This document shows positions 24,425 to 33,175 of a stretch of DNA of 64,000 nt, in pieces (position 1 is the stretch's first letter; every line of letters starts with the position of its first letter). The notes under the pieces are model-generated. The model saw only the letters and a list, made by a program, of their open reading frames with translations, did not search any database and had not been told where the DNA came from. Source of the stretch: Chitinophaga jiangningensis (GTDB taxonomy: Bacteria; Bacteroidota; Bacteroidia; Chitinophagales; Chitinophagaceae). The position numbers were made by a program, and so were the translations under genes. The DNA is taken from positions 248,001 to 312,000 of the forward strand of contig NZ_FRBL01000006.1 in the NCBI RefSeq assembly GCF_900142605.1, in the 5' to 3' direction.

Positions 24425-25921
24425 TTAATCCATCATCTTACGGGCCTTACTGTGCTTCACGCTGTACCCAAAGTAGATAATAAAGCCTATTCCCAGCCAT
24501 ACAAACAGGCGGGACCAGTTTTCAACACCCAGACTCACAATCATAGTGAGGCAGAACAATGCACCTACAACAGGTACTACCGGCACCCAAGGTGTTTTGA
24601 ATGCACGTGGTGCATCCGGATTGTTCTTCCGCATTACGATTACGCCCACGCAAACCAGTACAAACGCAAACAGGGTACCGATGCTGGTCATATCGCCCAC
24701 CACGCTGTCCGGAATAAAGGCAGCAAACAGGCAGGTAAATACGAAGAACATCCACTGTGAACGGTATGGTGTACGATATTTAGGGTGCAGTTTAGAGAAT
24801 ACAGGAGGAACCAGGCCGTCGTTACTCATGGAGTAGAATACGCGGGTCTGACCCAGCAGCATCACCAGAATTACAGAGGAGAAACCTGCGAGGATCGCCA
24901 CGGTAATCAGGGTGGATAACCAGCCATAACCAGGCATATAGGTATCAATCGCATAAGCCACAGAAGCTTCACCACCTGCTTTCAGGAAGTCTTTAAACGG
25001 AGCCACACCTGTCAGCACAAAAGAGAACAGGATATACAGCGCCGTACAAATCAGGAGGGAAACGAGGATACCAATCGGCATGTTTTTCTTAGGATTCTTG
25101 GTTTCCTGCGCCGCAGTAGACACCGCATCAAAACCGATGAACGCAAAGAATACCACGCCGGCACCCCTTAGTACACCTCCCCATCCATGGTTGAAGAAGT
25201 TGGAATAGTCCACCACATGGCCGTTGTGCATGGTAACGGTACCTGCATCCGGTGAAATGGTGAAAGGCGTGTGGTTAGCCGGGTTGATGAACTGCCATCC
25301 ACAGAAGATAAACAGGATCACGATAGCCACTTTACAAATCACGATGATGTTGTTTACAATAGCAGAACCCGAAATACCACGAACCAGCAGCATGGTGAGT
25401 AACAGCAGAATGAACACGGAAGGAACGTTCATAATACCTCTTACGCCGGCATCGCTGATTTCAAATGGACTATGACACCACTCATAGGGTATCGTAATGT
25501 TAAAGACGTTAGTCAGTAACTTATTGAGGTACTGTGACCAGCCAATGGCCACTGTGGCGGCACCGAGGGCATATTCAAGCACCAGGTCCCAACCAATAAT
25601 CCAGGCAATAAATTCACCAAGTGTGGCATAGGAATACGTGTAAGCGCTTCCTGCAATCGGAATCATGGAAGCAAATTCGGCATAGCATAATCCTGCAAGG
25701 GCGCAGCCGATAGCTGCAATAATGAAGGAAACTGTAACAGCCGGACCTGCGTGTTGGCCAGCAGCGGCGGCAGTTCTAACAAAAAGACCAGCACCGATAA
25801 TGGCACCAATACCTAATGCAATGAGGGAGCCCGCGCCTAAAGTCCTTTTAAGCCCCTTCTCAGAGTCAGAAGCTTCAGACAGCAGAACAGACAGTTGTTT
25901 CTTGGCAAATAGTTTGCTCAT
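24425..25921 (-). CDS. APC superfamily amino acid permease (CAT-like)
   Basis: A 498-residue inner-membrane amino acid/polyamine/organocation transporter with about 12 or more membrane helices. The first carries the substrate-binding motif GIGAIIGAGLFV. Later segments include FFAFIGFDAVSTAAQETKNP, typical of the cationic amino acid transporter branch. The start at 25921 (MSKLFAKKQLSVLL) is preferred over the longer open frame to 25999, because the extension is polar and a TATATTTG element lies within it. The substrate is an amino acid by family; which one cannot be told. Confidence 0.92.
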   Translation of the reverse strand: MSKLFAKKQLSVLLSEASDSEKGLKRTLGAGSLIALGIGAIIGAGLFVRTAAAAGQHAGPAVTVSFIIAAIGCALAGLCYAEFASMIPIAGSAYTYSYATLGEFIAWIIGWDLVLEYALGAATVAIGWSQYLNKLLTNVFNITIPYEWCHSPFEISDAGVRGIMNVPSVFILLLLTMLLVRGISGSAIVNNIIVICKVAIVILFIFCGWQFINPANHTPFTISPDAGTVTMHNGHVVDYSNFFNHGWGGVLRGAGVVFFAFIGFDAVSTAAQETKNPKKNMPIGILVSLLICTALYILFSFVLTGVAPFKDFLKAGGEASVAYAIDTYMPGYGWLSTLITVAILAGFSSVILVMLLGQTRVFYSMSNDGLVPPVFSKLHPKYRTPYRSQWMFFVFTCLFAAFIPDSVVGDMTSIGTLFAFVLVCVGVIVMRKNNPDAPRAFKTPWVPVVPVVGALFCLTMIVSLGVENWSRLFVWLGIGFIIYFGYSVKHSKARKMMD

Positions 25922-25981
25922 AAGCCAAATGTTGGTTGATTGTTTTAAAGGTAGATTTGTTTGTTGTTGATTGTTAATCGC

Positions 25982-25989
25982 CAAATATA
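25982..25989 (-). promoter_or_regulatory. -7 promoter element of the APC permease
   Basis: CAAATATA on the plus strand reads TATATTTG on the minus strand, 60 bases upstream of the chosen start. Confidence 0.45.
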
Positions 25990-26055
25990 ATAACTGCAAA
26001 TCAAAATGCCCGGTTTTATTTTACCTCCGGCGGCTCATATTTAAGCCAGTAACCT

Positions 26056-26063
26056 TATTTTTG
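26056..26063 (+). promoter_or_regulatory. -7 promoter element of the dicarboxylate symporter
   Basis: TATTTTTG fits TAnnTTTG and lies 47 bases upstream of the ATG at 26111, facing away from the APC promoter. Confidence 0.45.
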
Positions 26064-26110
26064 GGAAATTTTAGGTTACAAACACTTACCGCAATTAATT
26101 CTACCGTCGC

Positions 26111-27385
26111 ATGAAGAAATCCAACAAGCTTACTTTGTACATCTTTGCCGCCATGATAATTGGTATCGCAACGGGATACATCGTAAACTACTCTTTTGGA
26201 AATGGAACACCCACTCAGGAGGAACAGGCAAGTATTAAGAAGTTTGCCGATAATGTATCAATACTGACAGACATTTTCCTACGCCTTGTTAAAATGATCA
26301 TCGCTCCGCTGGTGTTTTCCACACTCGTTGTTGGTGTGGCCAAAATGGGTGATATCAAAGCTGTTGGCCGCGTAGGCGGTAAAACCATGCTGTGGTTTAT
26401 CAGTGCAACCTTTGTATCATTGTTCCTTGGACTGGTGCTGGTAAACCTGATGAAACCAGGTTTATCCCTGGCATTGCCGCTGCCTGATACCCACGCTGAT
26501 TCCGGTATCTCCAAGGCAGATATGACCTTAAGAGGATTTTTCCACCACGTGGTGCCCGACAGCGTGATCAACGCCATGGCCCACAACGAAATATTACAGA
26601 TCGTAGTTTTTGCCATCTTCTTTGGTGTAGCTGCTGCTGCTATTGGTGAGCAGGCTAACCCGGTGGTGAAGCTGATGGACAGCGTAGCACATATTATGCT
26701 GAAAGTAACCGGTTTTGTGATGAACTTCGCGCCGTTTGCCGTATTTGCGGCCATGGCAGCCATCATCGCGGATAAAGGCCTCAGTGTTCTTTGGATCTAT
26801 GGTAAATTTATTACGCAGTTCTATGCAGGGCTGTTCAGCCTCTGGATAGTGCTGGCATTCGTAGGATTCCTGATACTCGGGAAACCTGTTCTACGCCTGC
26901 TCGGGCTTATCAAAGACCCGGTGCTGCTGGCTTTCAGTACTGCCAGCAGTGAAGCGGCCTACCCGCGCACCATGGAAGAACTGGAGCGCTTTGGCTGCGA
27001 TAAACGTATAGTAAGCTTTGTACTGCCACTGGGTTACTCTTTTAACCTGGATGGTTCTATGATGTATATGACCTTTGCCAGCCTGTTTATAGCCCAGGCC
27101 TATGGTATGCACCTGCCATTCGACCAGCAGATCACTATGCTGCTGGTACTGATGATCACCAGTAAAGGTATTGCCGGGGTTCCCCGCGCCAGCCTGGTGG
27201 TAATTGCAGGCACGCTGTCCATGTTCAACATCCCCGAAGCAGGCCTGCTGCTGTTGCTGGGAGTAGACCACCTGCTCGATATGGGTCGCTCCGCTACCAA
27301 CGTAATCGGTAATGCCATGGCTACTGCTGTAGTATCGAAATGGGAAAACAAGCTGGACCTCAATGGGACGGAAGTGAAAGCCTGA
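26111..27385 (+). CDS. Dicarboxylate/amino acid:cation symporter (DAACS)
   Basis: A 424-residue inner-membrane symporter of the GltP/DctA/GltPh family that takes up C4-dicarboxylates or acidic amino acids with Na+ or H+. The family signatures are present: the HP1 serine-rich hairpin STASSEAAYPRTME, NLDGSMMYM in helix 7, the HP2 region SKGIAGVPRASLVV, and DHLLDMGRSATNVIGN in helix 8. Eight membrane helices plus two re-entrant hairpins are expected. The HP1 sequence with TASSEAA is nearer glutamate/aspartate carriers than DctA, but the call stays at family level. Confidence 0.94.
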   Translation: MKKSNKLTLYIFAAMIIGIATGYIVNYSFGNGTPTQEEQASIKKFADNVSILTDIFLRLVKMIIAPLVFSTLVVGVAKMGDIKAVGRVGGKTMLWFISATFVSLFLGLVLVNLMKPGLSLALPLPDTHADSGISKADMTLRGFFHHVVPDSVINAMAHNEILQIVVFAIFFGVAAAAIGEQANPVVKLMDSVAHIMLKVTGFVMNFAPFAVFAAMAAIIADKGLSVLWIYGKFITQFYAGLFSLWIVLAFVGFLILGKPVLRLLGLIKDPVLLAFSTASSEAAYPRTMEELERFGCDKRIVSFVLPLGYSFNLDGSMMYMTFASLFIAQAYGMHLPFDQQITMLLVLMITSKGIAGVPRASLVVIAGTLSMFNIPEAGLLLLLGVDHLLDMGRSATNVIGNAMATAVVSKWENKLDLNGTEVKA

Positions 27386-27479
27386 AATGCCCGACAATAA
27401 AGACCTTTGCCAAAACATTAACATTCTCATTAGAGAATAATTTATAATTTACCGATCCCGAAAGTTTATTTAAAAGCGC

Positions 27480-28169
27480 ATGGACCAGATTATAGAGTTA
27501 TTTAAGCATCTCATTAATCCAGCATGGATTATTGAACACGGAGGGTTATACCTGTTAGTAGCAATCATTTTTGCAGAAACCGGCCTGTTTGTAGGCTTCT
27601 TTCTGCCCGGGGACTCCCTGCTTTTCCTGGCGGGTATCTACGGTAAAGAGTTAAGTGCCAGTTTTTACGATGCGCCGTTTTTTGTATTAATGCTGCTTAT
27701 TGCCATGGCCGGTGTGCTGGGTAATATTGTAGGTTTCTGGTTTGGCCGTAAGTCAGGTCCGTTACTGTTTAGCAGGAAGGATACCTTCCTGTTTAAAAAG
27801 AAGCATCTTTTTCAGGCGAAGGAGTTTTTTGATAAACATGGTGGCGGTGCTATCATTCTTGCCCGTTTTCTGCCGATTATCCGCACTTTCGCTCCAATTG
27901 TTGCCGGAATTGTGGGTATGGAACGTAAGAAATTCATGTTCTATAACATTGTAGGTTCTTTTGCCTGGGTGTTTTCCATGATGCTGGCAGGTTATTTCCT
28001 GGGTAACAGCTATCCTACCATCAAAAATCACCTGGAGCTGATTGTGGGTATCCTGATCCTGATCACCACCTTACCCGTTATCCTCAAACTGGTGTTCGGA
28101 AAGGCTAAGGTGCCGCATGAGCATACCAGGGAGAATCATCCGGATGAACTGACAGAATCAAACAAATAA
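27480..28169 (+). CDS. DedA family membrane protein (VTT domain)
   Basis: A 229-residue inner-membrane protein of the DedA/SNARE-associated family. Some members flip undecaprenyl phosphate or phospholipids. Recognisable motifs are FAETGLFVGFFLPGDSLLFL (residues 30-49) and ARFLPIIRTFAPIVAG, carrying the essential arginine. The topology has two re-entrant loops and several helices, ending with a charged cytoplasmic tail. It follows the symporter by 94 bp on the same strand and ends in a strong terminator, so the two may be co-transcribed. Confidence 0.93.
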   Translation: MDQIIELFKHLINPAWIIEHGGLYLLVAIIFAETGLFVGFFLPGDSLLFLAGIYGKELSASFYDAPFFVLMLLIAMAGVLGNIVGFWFGRKSGPLLFSRKDTFLFKKKHLFQAKEFFDKHGGGAIILARFLPIIRTFAPIVAGIVGMERKKFMFYNIVGSFAWVFSMMLAGYFLGNSYPTIKNHLELIVGILILITTLPVILKLVFGKAKVPHEHTRENHPDELTESNK

Positions 28170-28179
28170 ATAATTAAGA

Positions 28180-28216
28180 AAAAATGCCATGAAATACTAT
28201 CTTTCATGGCATTTTT
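28180..28216 (+). terminator. Terminator after dedA-like gene
   Basis: A perfect 15-bp stem, AAAAATGCCATGAAA (28180-28194) with 28202-28216, and a seven-base loop, ending in a T-run. Strong and potentially bidirectional. Confidence 0.93.
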
Positions 28217-28218
28217 GT

Positions 28219-28259
28219 TTTTATCAACCACGTTTATTTTTTAAGTTTTATCAACCACG
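28219..28259 (+). repeat. 14-bp direct repeat before the MFS gene
   Basis: TTTTATCAACCACG occurs at 28219-28232 and 28246-28259, 27 bases apart. The second copy ends three bases before the MFS start codon. It may be an operator or a small duplication. Confidence 0.6.
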
Positions 28260-28262
28260 CAC

Positions 28263-29498
28263 ATGAAAACCGAGAGCCAATCAGCTTCTATCTTTAACAT
28301 TGCCGTCATCGTCGCGTCGCTGGGTTATTTTGTAGATATCTATGACCTGCTGTTATTTACCATCGTTCGAGTTCCCAGTTTGCAGTCGCTGGGCCTGCCC
28401 CAGAGTGAGATCGACTCAGGTGCGGGGTTGCTGCTGATCAATGTCCAAATGGTAGGTTTGCTGCTGGGAGGGCTTTTCTGGGGGGTATGGGGAGATAAAA
28501 AAGGCCGTTTGAGTGTATTGTTCGGGTCTATCCTCATTTACTCGGTAGCCAATATAGCCAATGGTTTTGTGCAGGGCATTAATGGCTATGTGTTATGGCG
28601 TTTTGTAGCCGGTTTTGGGCTGGCTGGTGAACTGGGAGCGGGGATTACGCTGGTTTCTGAAATCCTGCCTAAGGAAAAGCGGGGGTATGGTACTATGATA
28701 GTGGCTACCGTAGGCGTTTCGGGGGCAGTTGCTGCCAACCTGATTGCCAAGGCTGTAGGTGACTGGCGCATCTGTTACTTTATTGGTGGTGGATTGGGTT
28801 TGGCCCTGCTGGTATTACGTATCTCTGTAATGGAATCCCATTTGTTTAACCAGGTAAAAGCAACGGCTACTACCCGTGGAAGCCTGCTGGCACTGTTTAC
28901 TAACAGGGCGCGACTACTGAAATATATTAAATGCATTTTGCTCGGTACCCCTACCTGGTTTGTGGTGGGCATCCTGATTGCCTTTTCCAACAAGTTTGCC
29001 CGGGAAATGAATGTTCAGGGAAATATTAATCCGGGAGATGCAGTGGCTTTTTGTTACGCGGGCCTCGTAATTGGTGACTTCAGCAGTGGGGTGATCAGCC
29101 AGTTACTGAAAAGCCGCAGAAAGGTAATGCTCTTGTTCCTTGCTCTCACGGCCATTATGGTGGCTATATACCTCAACCTGCATGGCGCCAGTACCGCGTT
29201 GTTTTATACCGTTTGTACCCTGATGGGCTTTAGTGTAGGCTTCTGGGCCATATTTGTAACAATAGGCGCGGAGAGTTTTGGTACCAACCTTAGGGCTACA
29301 GTGGCTACTACGGTACCTAATTTTGCGAGAGGTATGCTGCCGCTGATCTCTATTTTATTTGTGACGGCGCAGTCGCACTTTAGTTTGCTGCAGAGCGGTG
29401 CGATAGTGGCGGTGATATGTATAGGCGTGGCTATGCTGGCTGCCTGGACGATAGAGGAAACCTTCAATAAAGATTTAAATTACCTGGAAGAAATATAG
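28263..29498 (+). CDS. Major facilitator superfamily transporter
   Basis: A 411-residue inner-membrane secondary transporter with about 12 helices. The loop 2-3 signature is GVWGDKKGRLSVLFG, and helix 4-5 contains RFVAGFGLAGELGAGITLVS, a pattern of the metabolite:H+ symporter/sugar-porter type rather than of typical drug exporters. It starts directly after a 14-bp direct repeat. A MarR-type regulator gene converges on it with a 2-bp gap; regulation by MarR is possible but not shown. The substrate is unknown. Confidence 0.88.
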   Translation: MKTESQSASIFNIAVIVASLGYFVDIYDLLLFTIVRVPSLQSLGLPQSEIDSGAGLLLINVQMVGLLLGGLFWGVWGDKKGRLSVLFGSILIYSVANIANGFVQGINGYVLWRFVAGFGLAGELGAGITLVSEILPKEKRGYGTMIVATVGVSGAVAANLIAKAVGDWRICYFIGGGLGLALLVLRISVMESHLFNQVKATATTRGSLLALFTNRARLLKYIKCILLGTPTWFVVGILIAFSNKFAREMNVQGNINPGDAVAFCYAGLVIGDFSSGVISQLLKSRRKVMLLFLALTAIMVAIYLNLHGASTALFYTVCTLMGFSVGFWAIFVTIGAESFGTNLRATVATTVPNFARGMLPLISILFVTAQSHFSLLQSGAIVAVICIGVAMLAAWTIEETFNKDLNYLEEI

Positions 29499-29500
29499 GT

Positions 29501-29962
29501 TCAGGAATAACGGTCCAGGACCTTATCCAGTAACATGTTTAGTTGGGCGGCTTCGGATTCATCGAGGCCTTTCAACGTATTTTCCAGTTCTTCGAGATCA
29601 TCATCAATTTTGCTGAGCAGCTCCAGGCCTTTATCGGTGATACGAACGTCCACGGAGCGCCTGTCGAGTTCACTGCTTTTACGTACTACCAGGTCGGCTT
29701 TACGCAGCCGCTCTACGAGGCGGGAAACGTCGCTCATTTTGTCGAGCATACGTTCTTTAAGCACGTTGATACTGGCGGCCTGGGGGTGCTGGCCACGGAG
29801 GATGCGCAGGATATTGAACTGCTGCATGGTGATATCGTACTTCTTAAAGAATTGCTGGTGGCGGGATGTCAGCCAGTTGCCCACAAAAATCAGACTTACA
29901 AGTCCTTTGTGATACTCGTTGAGAAAGGATTTTTGAGTAATTAACTTTTCCAGGTTAGACAT
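29501..29962 (-). CDS. MarR family transcriptional regulator
   Basis: A 153-residue winged-helix repressor, usually controlling efflux, stress or aromatic-acid genes through a small ligand. The core has ITMQQFNILRILRGQHPQ, then the recognition helix region (DKMSDVSRLVERLRKADLVV) and the beta wing with KSSELDRRSVDVRITDKG. The DRR of the wing is the conserved DNA contact. The frame can start at a GTG two codons earlier; ATG at 29962 (MSNLEKLITQ) is chosen. It ends 2 bp from the end of the MFS gene, tail to tail. Confidence 0.93.
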   Translation of the reverse strand: MSNLEKLITQKSFLNEYHKGLVSLIFVGNWLTSRHQQFFKKYDITMQQFNILRILRGQHPQAASINVLKERMLDKMSDVSRLVERLRKADLVVRKSSELDRRSVDVRITDKGLELLSKIDDDLEELENTLKGLDESEAAQLNMLLDKVLDRYS

Positions 29963-30062
29963 ATGCACAAAAGATGTATCAGATGGTATCAGAATAATAA
30001 CGAAAATACGATTCTTTTTTTAACAGTAATTAACACTTGCAGGTTTTAATGCCTTGAAAATA

Positions 30063-30097
30063 AAAAGGATCGGCGGTGAAAAGCTGCCGATCCTTTT
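30063..30097 (-). terminator. Terminator of mdh
   Basis: AAAAGGATCGGC (30063-30074) is perfectly complementary to 30086-30097. On the minus strand it lies 26 bases after the mdh stop and ends in a T-run. Confidence 0.88.
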
Positions 30098-30122
30098 AGT
30101 TTTTTTGAGTGGAATGGTACTG

Positions 30123-31064
30123 TTATACTTTTTGTTCCTTCATGTTGTCCAGCACGTCCATCACTTCTTTCACGTGTTGGGCGGAGGTTTCCAGCAAGGC
30201 TTTTTCTTCGCCGTTGAGCTGGAGTTCTATAATTTTCTCGATGCCTTTTTTCCCAAGTACTACGGGTACGCCGAGGTAGATATTTTTGAGGCCATATTCG
30301 CCGGTGAGCCATGCGCACACGGGGAACACGCGTTTTTCATCTTTGAGGATGGCTTCTACCATCTGGGCGGCAGCTGCGCCAGGTGCGTACCAGGCGGAGG
30401 TTCCCAGGAGGTTTACGATTTCGCCGCCACCAACTTTGGTACGTTGGATGATAGCGTCGAGTTTATCTTTTGCAACCAGTTCTGTAACGGGGATACCTGC
30501 CACGGTGGTGTATCGGGGGAGGGGCACCATGGTATCGCCATGGCCTCCCATGAGGATGGCCTGAATATCTTTAGGGGAGCAGCCGATTTCTTCGGCCAGG
30601 AAGGCGCGATAGCGGGCGGTATCGAGGATGCCGGCCATTCCGAAAACTTTGCTGCTGTCTTTTTTAGCGGTGAGGTAGGCGCAATAGGTCATTACATCGA
30701 GCGGGTTGCTAACTACGATGATCACTGCGTCTGGTGAGTGTTTGGTAACGTTTTCTGTAACTGATCTTACAATGTTGGCATTGGTAGAAATCAGGTCATC
30801 CCGGCTCATACCGGGTTTGCGTGGCAATCCGGAGGTGATGACTACAACATCGCTGTTAGCGGTTTTGGCGTAGTCGTTAGTAACCCCGGTTACCTTGGTG
30901 CTGTAATAATCGATGGGCGCTTGCTGCCACGTGTCCAGTGCCTTCCCTTCTGCTGTTCCCTCCTTGATATCAAGCAAAACCACCTCCGTTAAGAAATCTC
31001 TGTGTGCAAGGACGTTGGCGCAGGTGGCTCCCACATTACCGGCTCCTACTACTGTAACTTTCAT
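30123..31064 (-). CDS. mdh: Malate dehydrogenase (NAD, LDH-like type)
   Basis: Interconverts malate and oxaloacetate with NAD in the TCA cycle. The 313-residue protein is of the LDH-like class. It has the dinucleotide motif VGAGNVGAT (6-14), D32 for NAD preference, substrate arginines R82 and R88 (LPRKPGMSRDDL), the D148/R151 pair (ILDTARYR) and catalytic H175 (GGHGDTMVP). R82 rather than Q at the specificity position marks it as malate, not lactate, dehydrogenase. It is monocistronic with its own terminator. Confidence 0.96.
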   Translation of the reverse strand: MKVTVVGAGNVGATCANVLAHRDFLTEVVLLDIKEGTAEGKALDTWQQAPIDYYSTKVTGVTNDYAKTANSDVVVITSGLPRKPGMSRDDLISTNANIVRSVTENVTKHSPDAVIIVVSNPLDVMTYCAYLTAKKDSSKVFGMAGILDTARYRAFLAEEIGCSPKDIQAILMGGHGDTMVPLPRYTTVAGIPVTELVAKDKLDAIIQRTKVGGGEIVNLLGTSAWYAPGAAAAQMVEAILKDEKRVFPVCAWLTGEYGLKNIYLGVPVVLGKKGIEKIIELQLNGEEKALLETSAQHVKEVMDVLDNMKEQKV

Positions 31065-31201
31065 CTTGTCTATGGCTTTTAGGTGAACGAAAAATATTAT
31101 GGTGATGAATTTACGTAATTGGGTTCAACAAATGAGTTTTTGGAGGGGATTTTAATTTTATGGGGAGATCAATGATTATCAGGACAGCGTTTTTAGGGTT
31201 C

Positions 31202-31274
31202 AGAACTATGAGCAGGGCCTGCGGCCCTGCTCATAGTTCTGCTATTTGCGGCCGGAGGCCACAAATAGCAGAAC
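31202..31274. repeat. Paired triloop hairpin element, copy B
   Basis: Hairpin 1: 31202-31219 with 31223-31240 (18 bp, TGC loop). Hairpin 2: 31236-31253 with 31257-31274 (one C-A mismatch, GGA loop). Bases 31236-31240 (GTTCT) are part of both stems, so the folds compete. The element ends exactly at the stop codon of the thioredoxin-fold gene and is about 140 bp upstream of mdh on the minus strand. Confidence 0.85.
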
Positions 31275-31777
31275 TATTTATTTAAATAAAACAACAGGGA
31301 ATCTACTTTGGCGGAGCCTTCAAACCCTTTTACGAACTTATCTTTGGCGCTGTAAATATAGAGGCCGGGGAAGTAGTGCAGGTCATAGAAATACATGATC
31401 TGGCGGGTAGGCTCGCTGGCCATAATGATGTTCGGGTATTTGGCGATGTTATATTGTTTGTAATACTCTTTCATCTGGTCAACATTGAAAGGAGTGACCA
31501 TCAGGATCTGGTATTTCTTGAATTTGTCCATATTCCTGAGCATTTCTTCCGTCAGGTGTTTGCAATGATCGCAATCTACGCTGAACACGAAAACCATGGT
31601 TTTTTCCTTTCGGAGGTCATTTTTAGTGATTTTATGGCCATCAGGGAGGGTCATTTCGAAGGCTGGCTTTACCGGATACTGGAGGTAAGGCGGTTTGTTG
31701 TTGGCAGCGGCTGTATTGAACTGGGCTTTCAGCATCATTGGCATGCAGGCACACAGCAGTAAAAACAAATAACGCAT
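31274..31777 (-). CDS. Exported thioredoxin-fold protein (TlpA-like)
   Basis: A 167-residue periplasmic protein. A signal peptide (residues 1-18, ending MLKAQ) precedes a thioredoxin-like fold with the redox motif C69-D-H-C72 after the strand TMVFVFSVD. The following helix ends in a typical cis-proline region near HYFPGLYIY. TlpA-like proteins reduce or oxidise thiols in the envelope, for example during cytochrome maturation; the partner here is unknown. The paired-hairpin element B begins at its stop codon, so its mRNA probably ends there. Confidence 0.88.
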   Translation of the reverse strand: MRYLFLLLCACMPMMLKAQFNTAAANNKPPYLQYPVKPAFEMTLPDGHKITKNDLRKEKTMVFVFSVDCDHCKHLTEEMLRNMDKFKKYQILMVTPFNVDQMKEYYKQYNIAKYPNIIMASEPTRQIMYFYDLHYFPGLYIYSAKDKFVKGFEGSAKVDSLLFYLNK

Positions 31778-31895
31778 AGTTCAGAGTTTCTTAAAATTTA
31801 GGGTCAATTTACCCCTTTAATGTCATTATTTGCATAAAATTGAAGAAAAATGGGTCAAAAAGGGACTATTCTGCCTATTTTTGAGAGGAAATTGA

Positions 31896-31924
31896 TTGTT
31901 CATATGCGAAAATTTTTACTTTTG
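31896..31924 (+). promoter_or_regulatory. efp promoter (-33 TTG and -7 TACTTTTG)
   Basis: TTG at 31896-31898 and TACTTTTG at 31917-31924 are 18 bases apart, close to the Bacteroidota housekeeping spacing, and lie 41 bases upstream of the efp start. A second candidate -7, TATTTTTG, is at 31876-31883. Confidence 0.6.
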
Positions 31925-31965
31925 CATTCCTTATAAATTTTTAACTTAAAAAATAGTAAGCTTTT

Positions 31966-32529
31966 ATGGCTACCACCGCAGATATCAGAACAGGATTAAT
32001 CATCAAGCTGGATAACAGCTTGTATTCTGTTGTAGAGTTTGGTCAGAACAAAACCGCCCGCGCAGCTGCAAAGGTTTGGGCTAAATTGAAGGGCGTTGAT
32101 AATACACGTTCTATCGAGCATACTTGGAACTCCGGCGATACCATTTACCCGGTTCGTATCGAGAAGAAGCCTTTCCAGTTTTTATATAAAGATGAGAGTG
32201 GTTACAACTTCATGGACAACGAAACTTTCGAGCAGATCGTGATGGAAGAGCAAACTATTGATGCTCCTCAGTTCCTGAAAGACGGCCAGGAAGTATCTGT
32301 ACAGATCAACACCGAAACTGACCAGTACATGGCGGTGGAGTTGCCTGATAAAATCGTTGCGCTGGTAACTTACTCAGAACCAGGCGTTAAGGGTGATACT
32401 GCTACCCGTACATTGAAACCTGCTACTATCGAAACCGGTGCTACCGTGATGGTGCCGCTGTTTGTGGATGAAGGAGAGCTGATCCGTGTAAACACCAAGA
32501 CCGGCGAATATATCGAGAGAGTAAAATAA
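31966..32529 (+). CDS. efp: Elongation factor P, divergent tip loop
   Basis: Relieves ribosome stalling at polyproline stretches. All three EF-P domains are present in 187 residues, with the C-terminal signature region (KIVALVTYSEPGVKGDTATR). The tip loop of domain I, which normally reads VKPGKG and carries the modified Lys34 (or Arg32), reads FGQNKTARAAAKVWAKLKG (residues 25-43) and is two residues longer. The tip residue is therefore not obvious; K29 or R32 are candidates. It heads efp-accB-accC, a gene order common in bacteria, with 60 bp before accB. Confidence 0.95.
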   Translation: MATTADIRTGLIIKLDNSLYSVVEFGQNKTARAAAKVWAKLKGVDNTRSIEHTWNSGDTIYPVRIEKKPFQFLYKDESGYNFMDNETFEQIVMEEQTIDAPQFLKDGQEVSVQINTETDQYMAVELPDKIVALVTYSEPGVKGDTATRTLKPATIETGATVMVPLFVDEGELIRVNTKTGEYIERVK

Positions 32530-32589
32530 TTGTCAGACTAGAGACTACTAGACTAACTATATCACATTTCTAAACCAAAAGCTGTCTAC

Positions 32590-33072
32590 ATGGACTTTAA
32601 ACAGATTCAGGAACTGGTAAAAATGATTAATAAATCAAATATCAGTGAACTGAGCATCGAGCAGGACAAGTTTAAGATTACAATAAAACAGAAAGACAAC
32701 GAAGTACAACAGGTTATAGCTGTACCTGCCCCAGTGGCGCCAGTACAGGCTGTAGCACCTGTAGCTCCTGCAGCTGCGCCTGTTGCACCTGCTGCACCAG
32801 CAGCCACTGCTCCGGCAGCACCTAAAGCTGACAACCTGATTACCATTAAATCTCCAATGATCGGTACTTTCTATCGTTCTGCGGGTCCTGATAAGCCACC
32901 ATTCATCAACGTAGGTGATGAAGTTGCGCCAGGTAAAGTGGTTTGCATCATCGAAGCGATGAAACTGTTCAATGAAATTGAGAGTGAAGTAAGCGGTAAA
33001 ATCGTGAAAGTGCTCGTAGATGACGCTTCTCCGGTTGAATACGACCAGCCTTTATTCTTAGTAGAACCATAA
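32590..33072 (+). CDS. accB: Acetyl-CoA carboxylase biotin carboxyl carrier protein
   Basis: Carries biotin between the carboxylase and transferase parts of acetyl-CoA carboxylase, the first committed step of fatty-acid synthesis. The 160-residue protein has an N-terminal region (1-40), an Ala/Pro/Val-rich flexible linker (about 44-80) and the biotinyl domain (82-160). K125 in IIEAMKLFNEI is the biotin site, and the protruding thumb lies around YRSAGPDKPPF. accC follows at 103 bp and encodes its partner. Confidence 0.97.
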   Translation: MDFKQIQELVKMINKSNISELSIEQDKFKITIKQKDNEVQQVIAVPAPVAPVQAVAPVAPAAAPVAPAAPAATAPAAPKADNLITIKSPMIGTFYRSAGPDKPPFINVGDEVAPGKVVCIIEAMKLFNEIESEVSGKIVKVLVDDASPVEYDQPLFLVEP

Positions 33073-33093
33073 TTGCATGTAGCCTTTGGTTGT

Positions 33094-33132
33094 TAGCCTT
33101 TAGTTTTCGCAGCTTTGCATAACTAAAGGCTA
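33094..33132 (+). other. Hairpin between accB and accC
   Basis: TAGCCTTTAGTT (33094-33105) pairs perfectly with AACTAAAGGCTA (33121-33132) across a 15-base loop. A near copy of the left arm lies just upstream at 33080-33091. No T-run follows. It could set the accB:accC ratio or be a processing site. Confidence 0.5.
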
Positions 33133-33175
33133 ATTGCTGGGGGCTATCCTCTTTTCTTAACTTATCAGGAAAACA

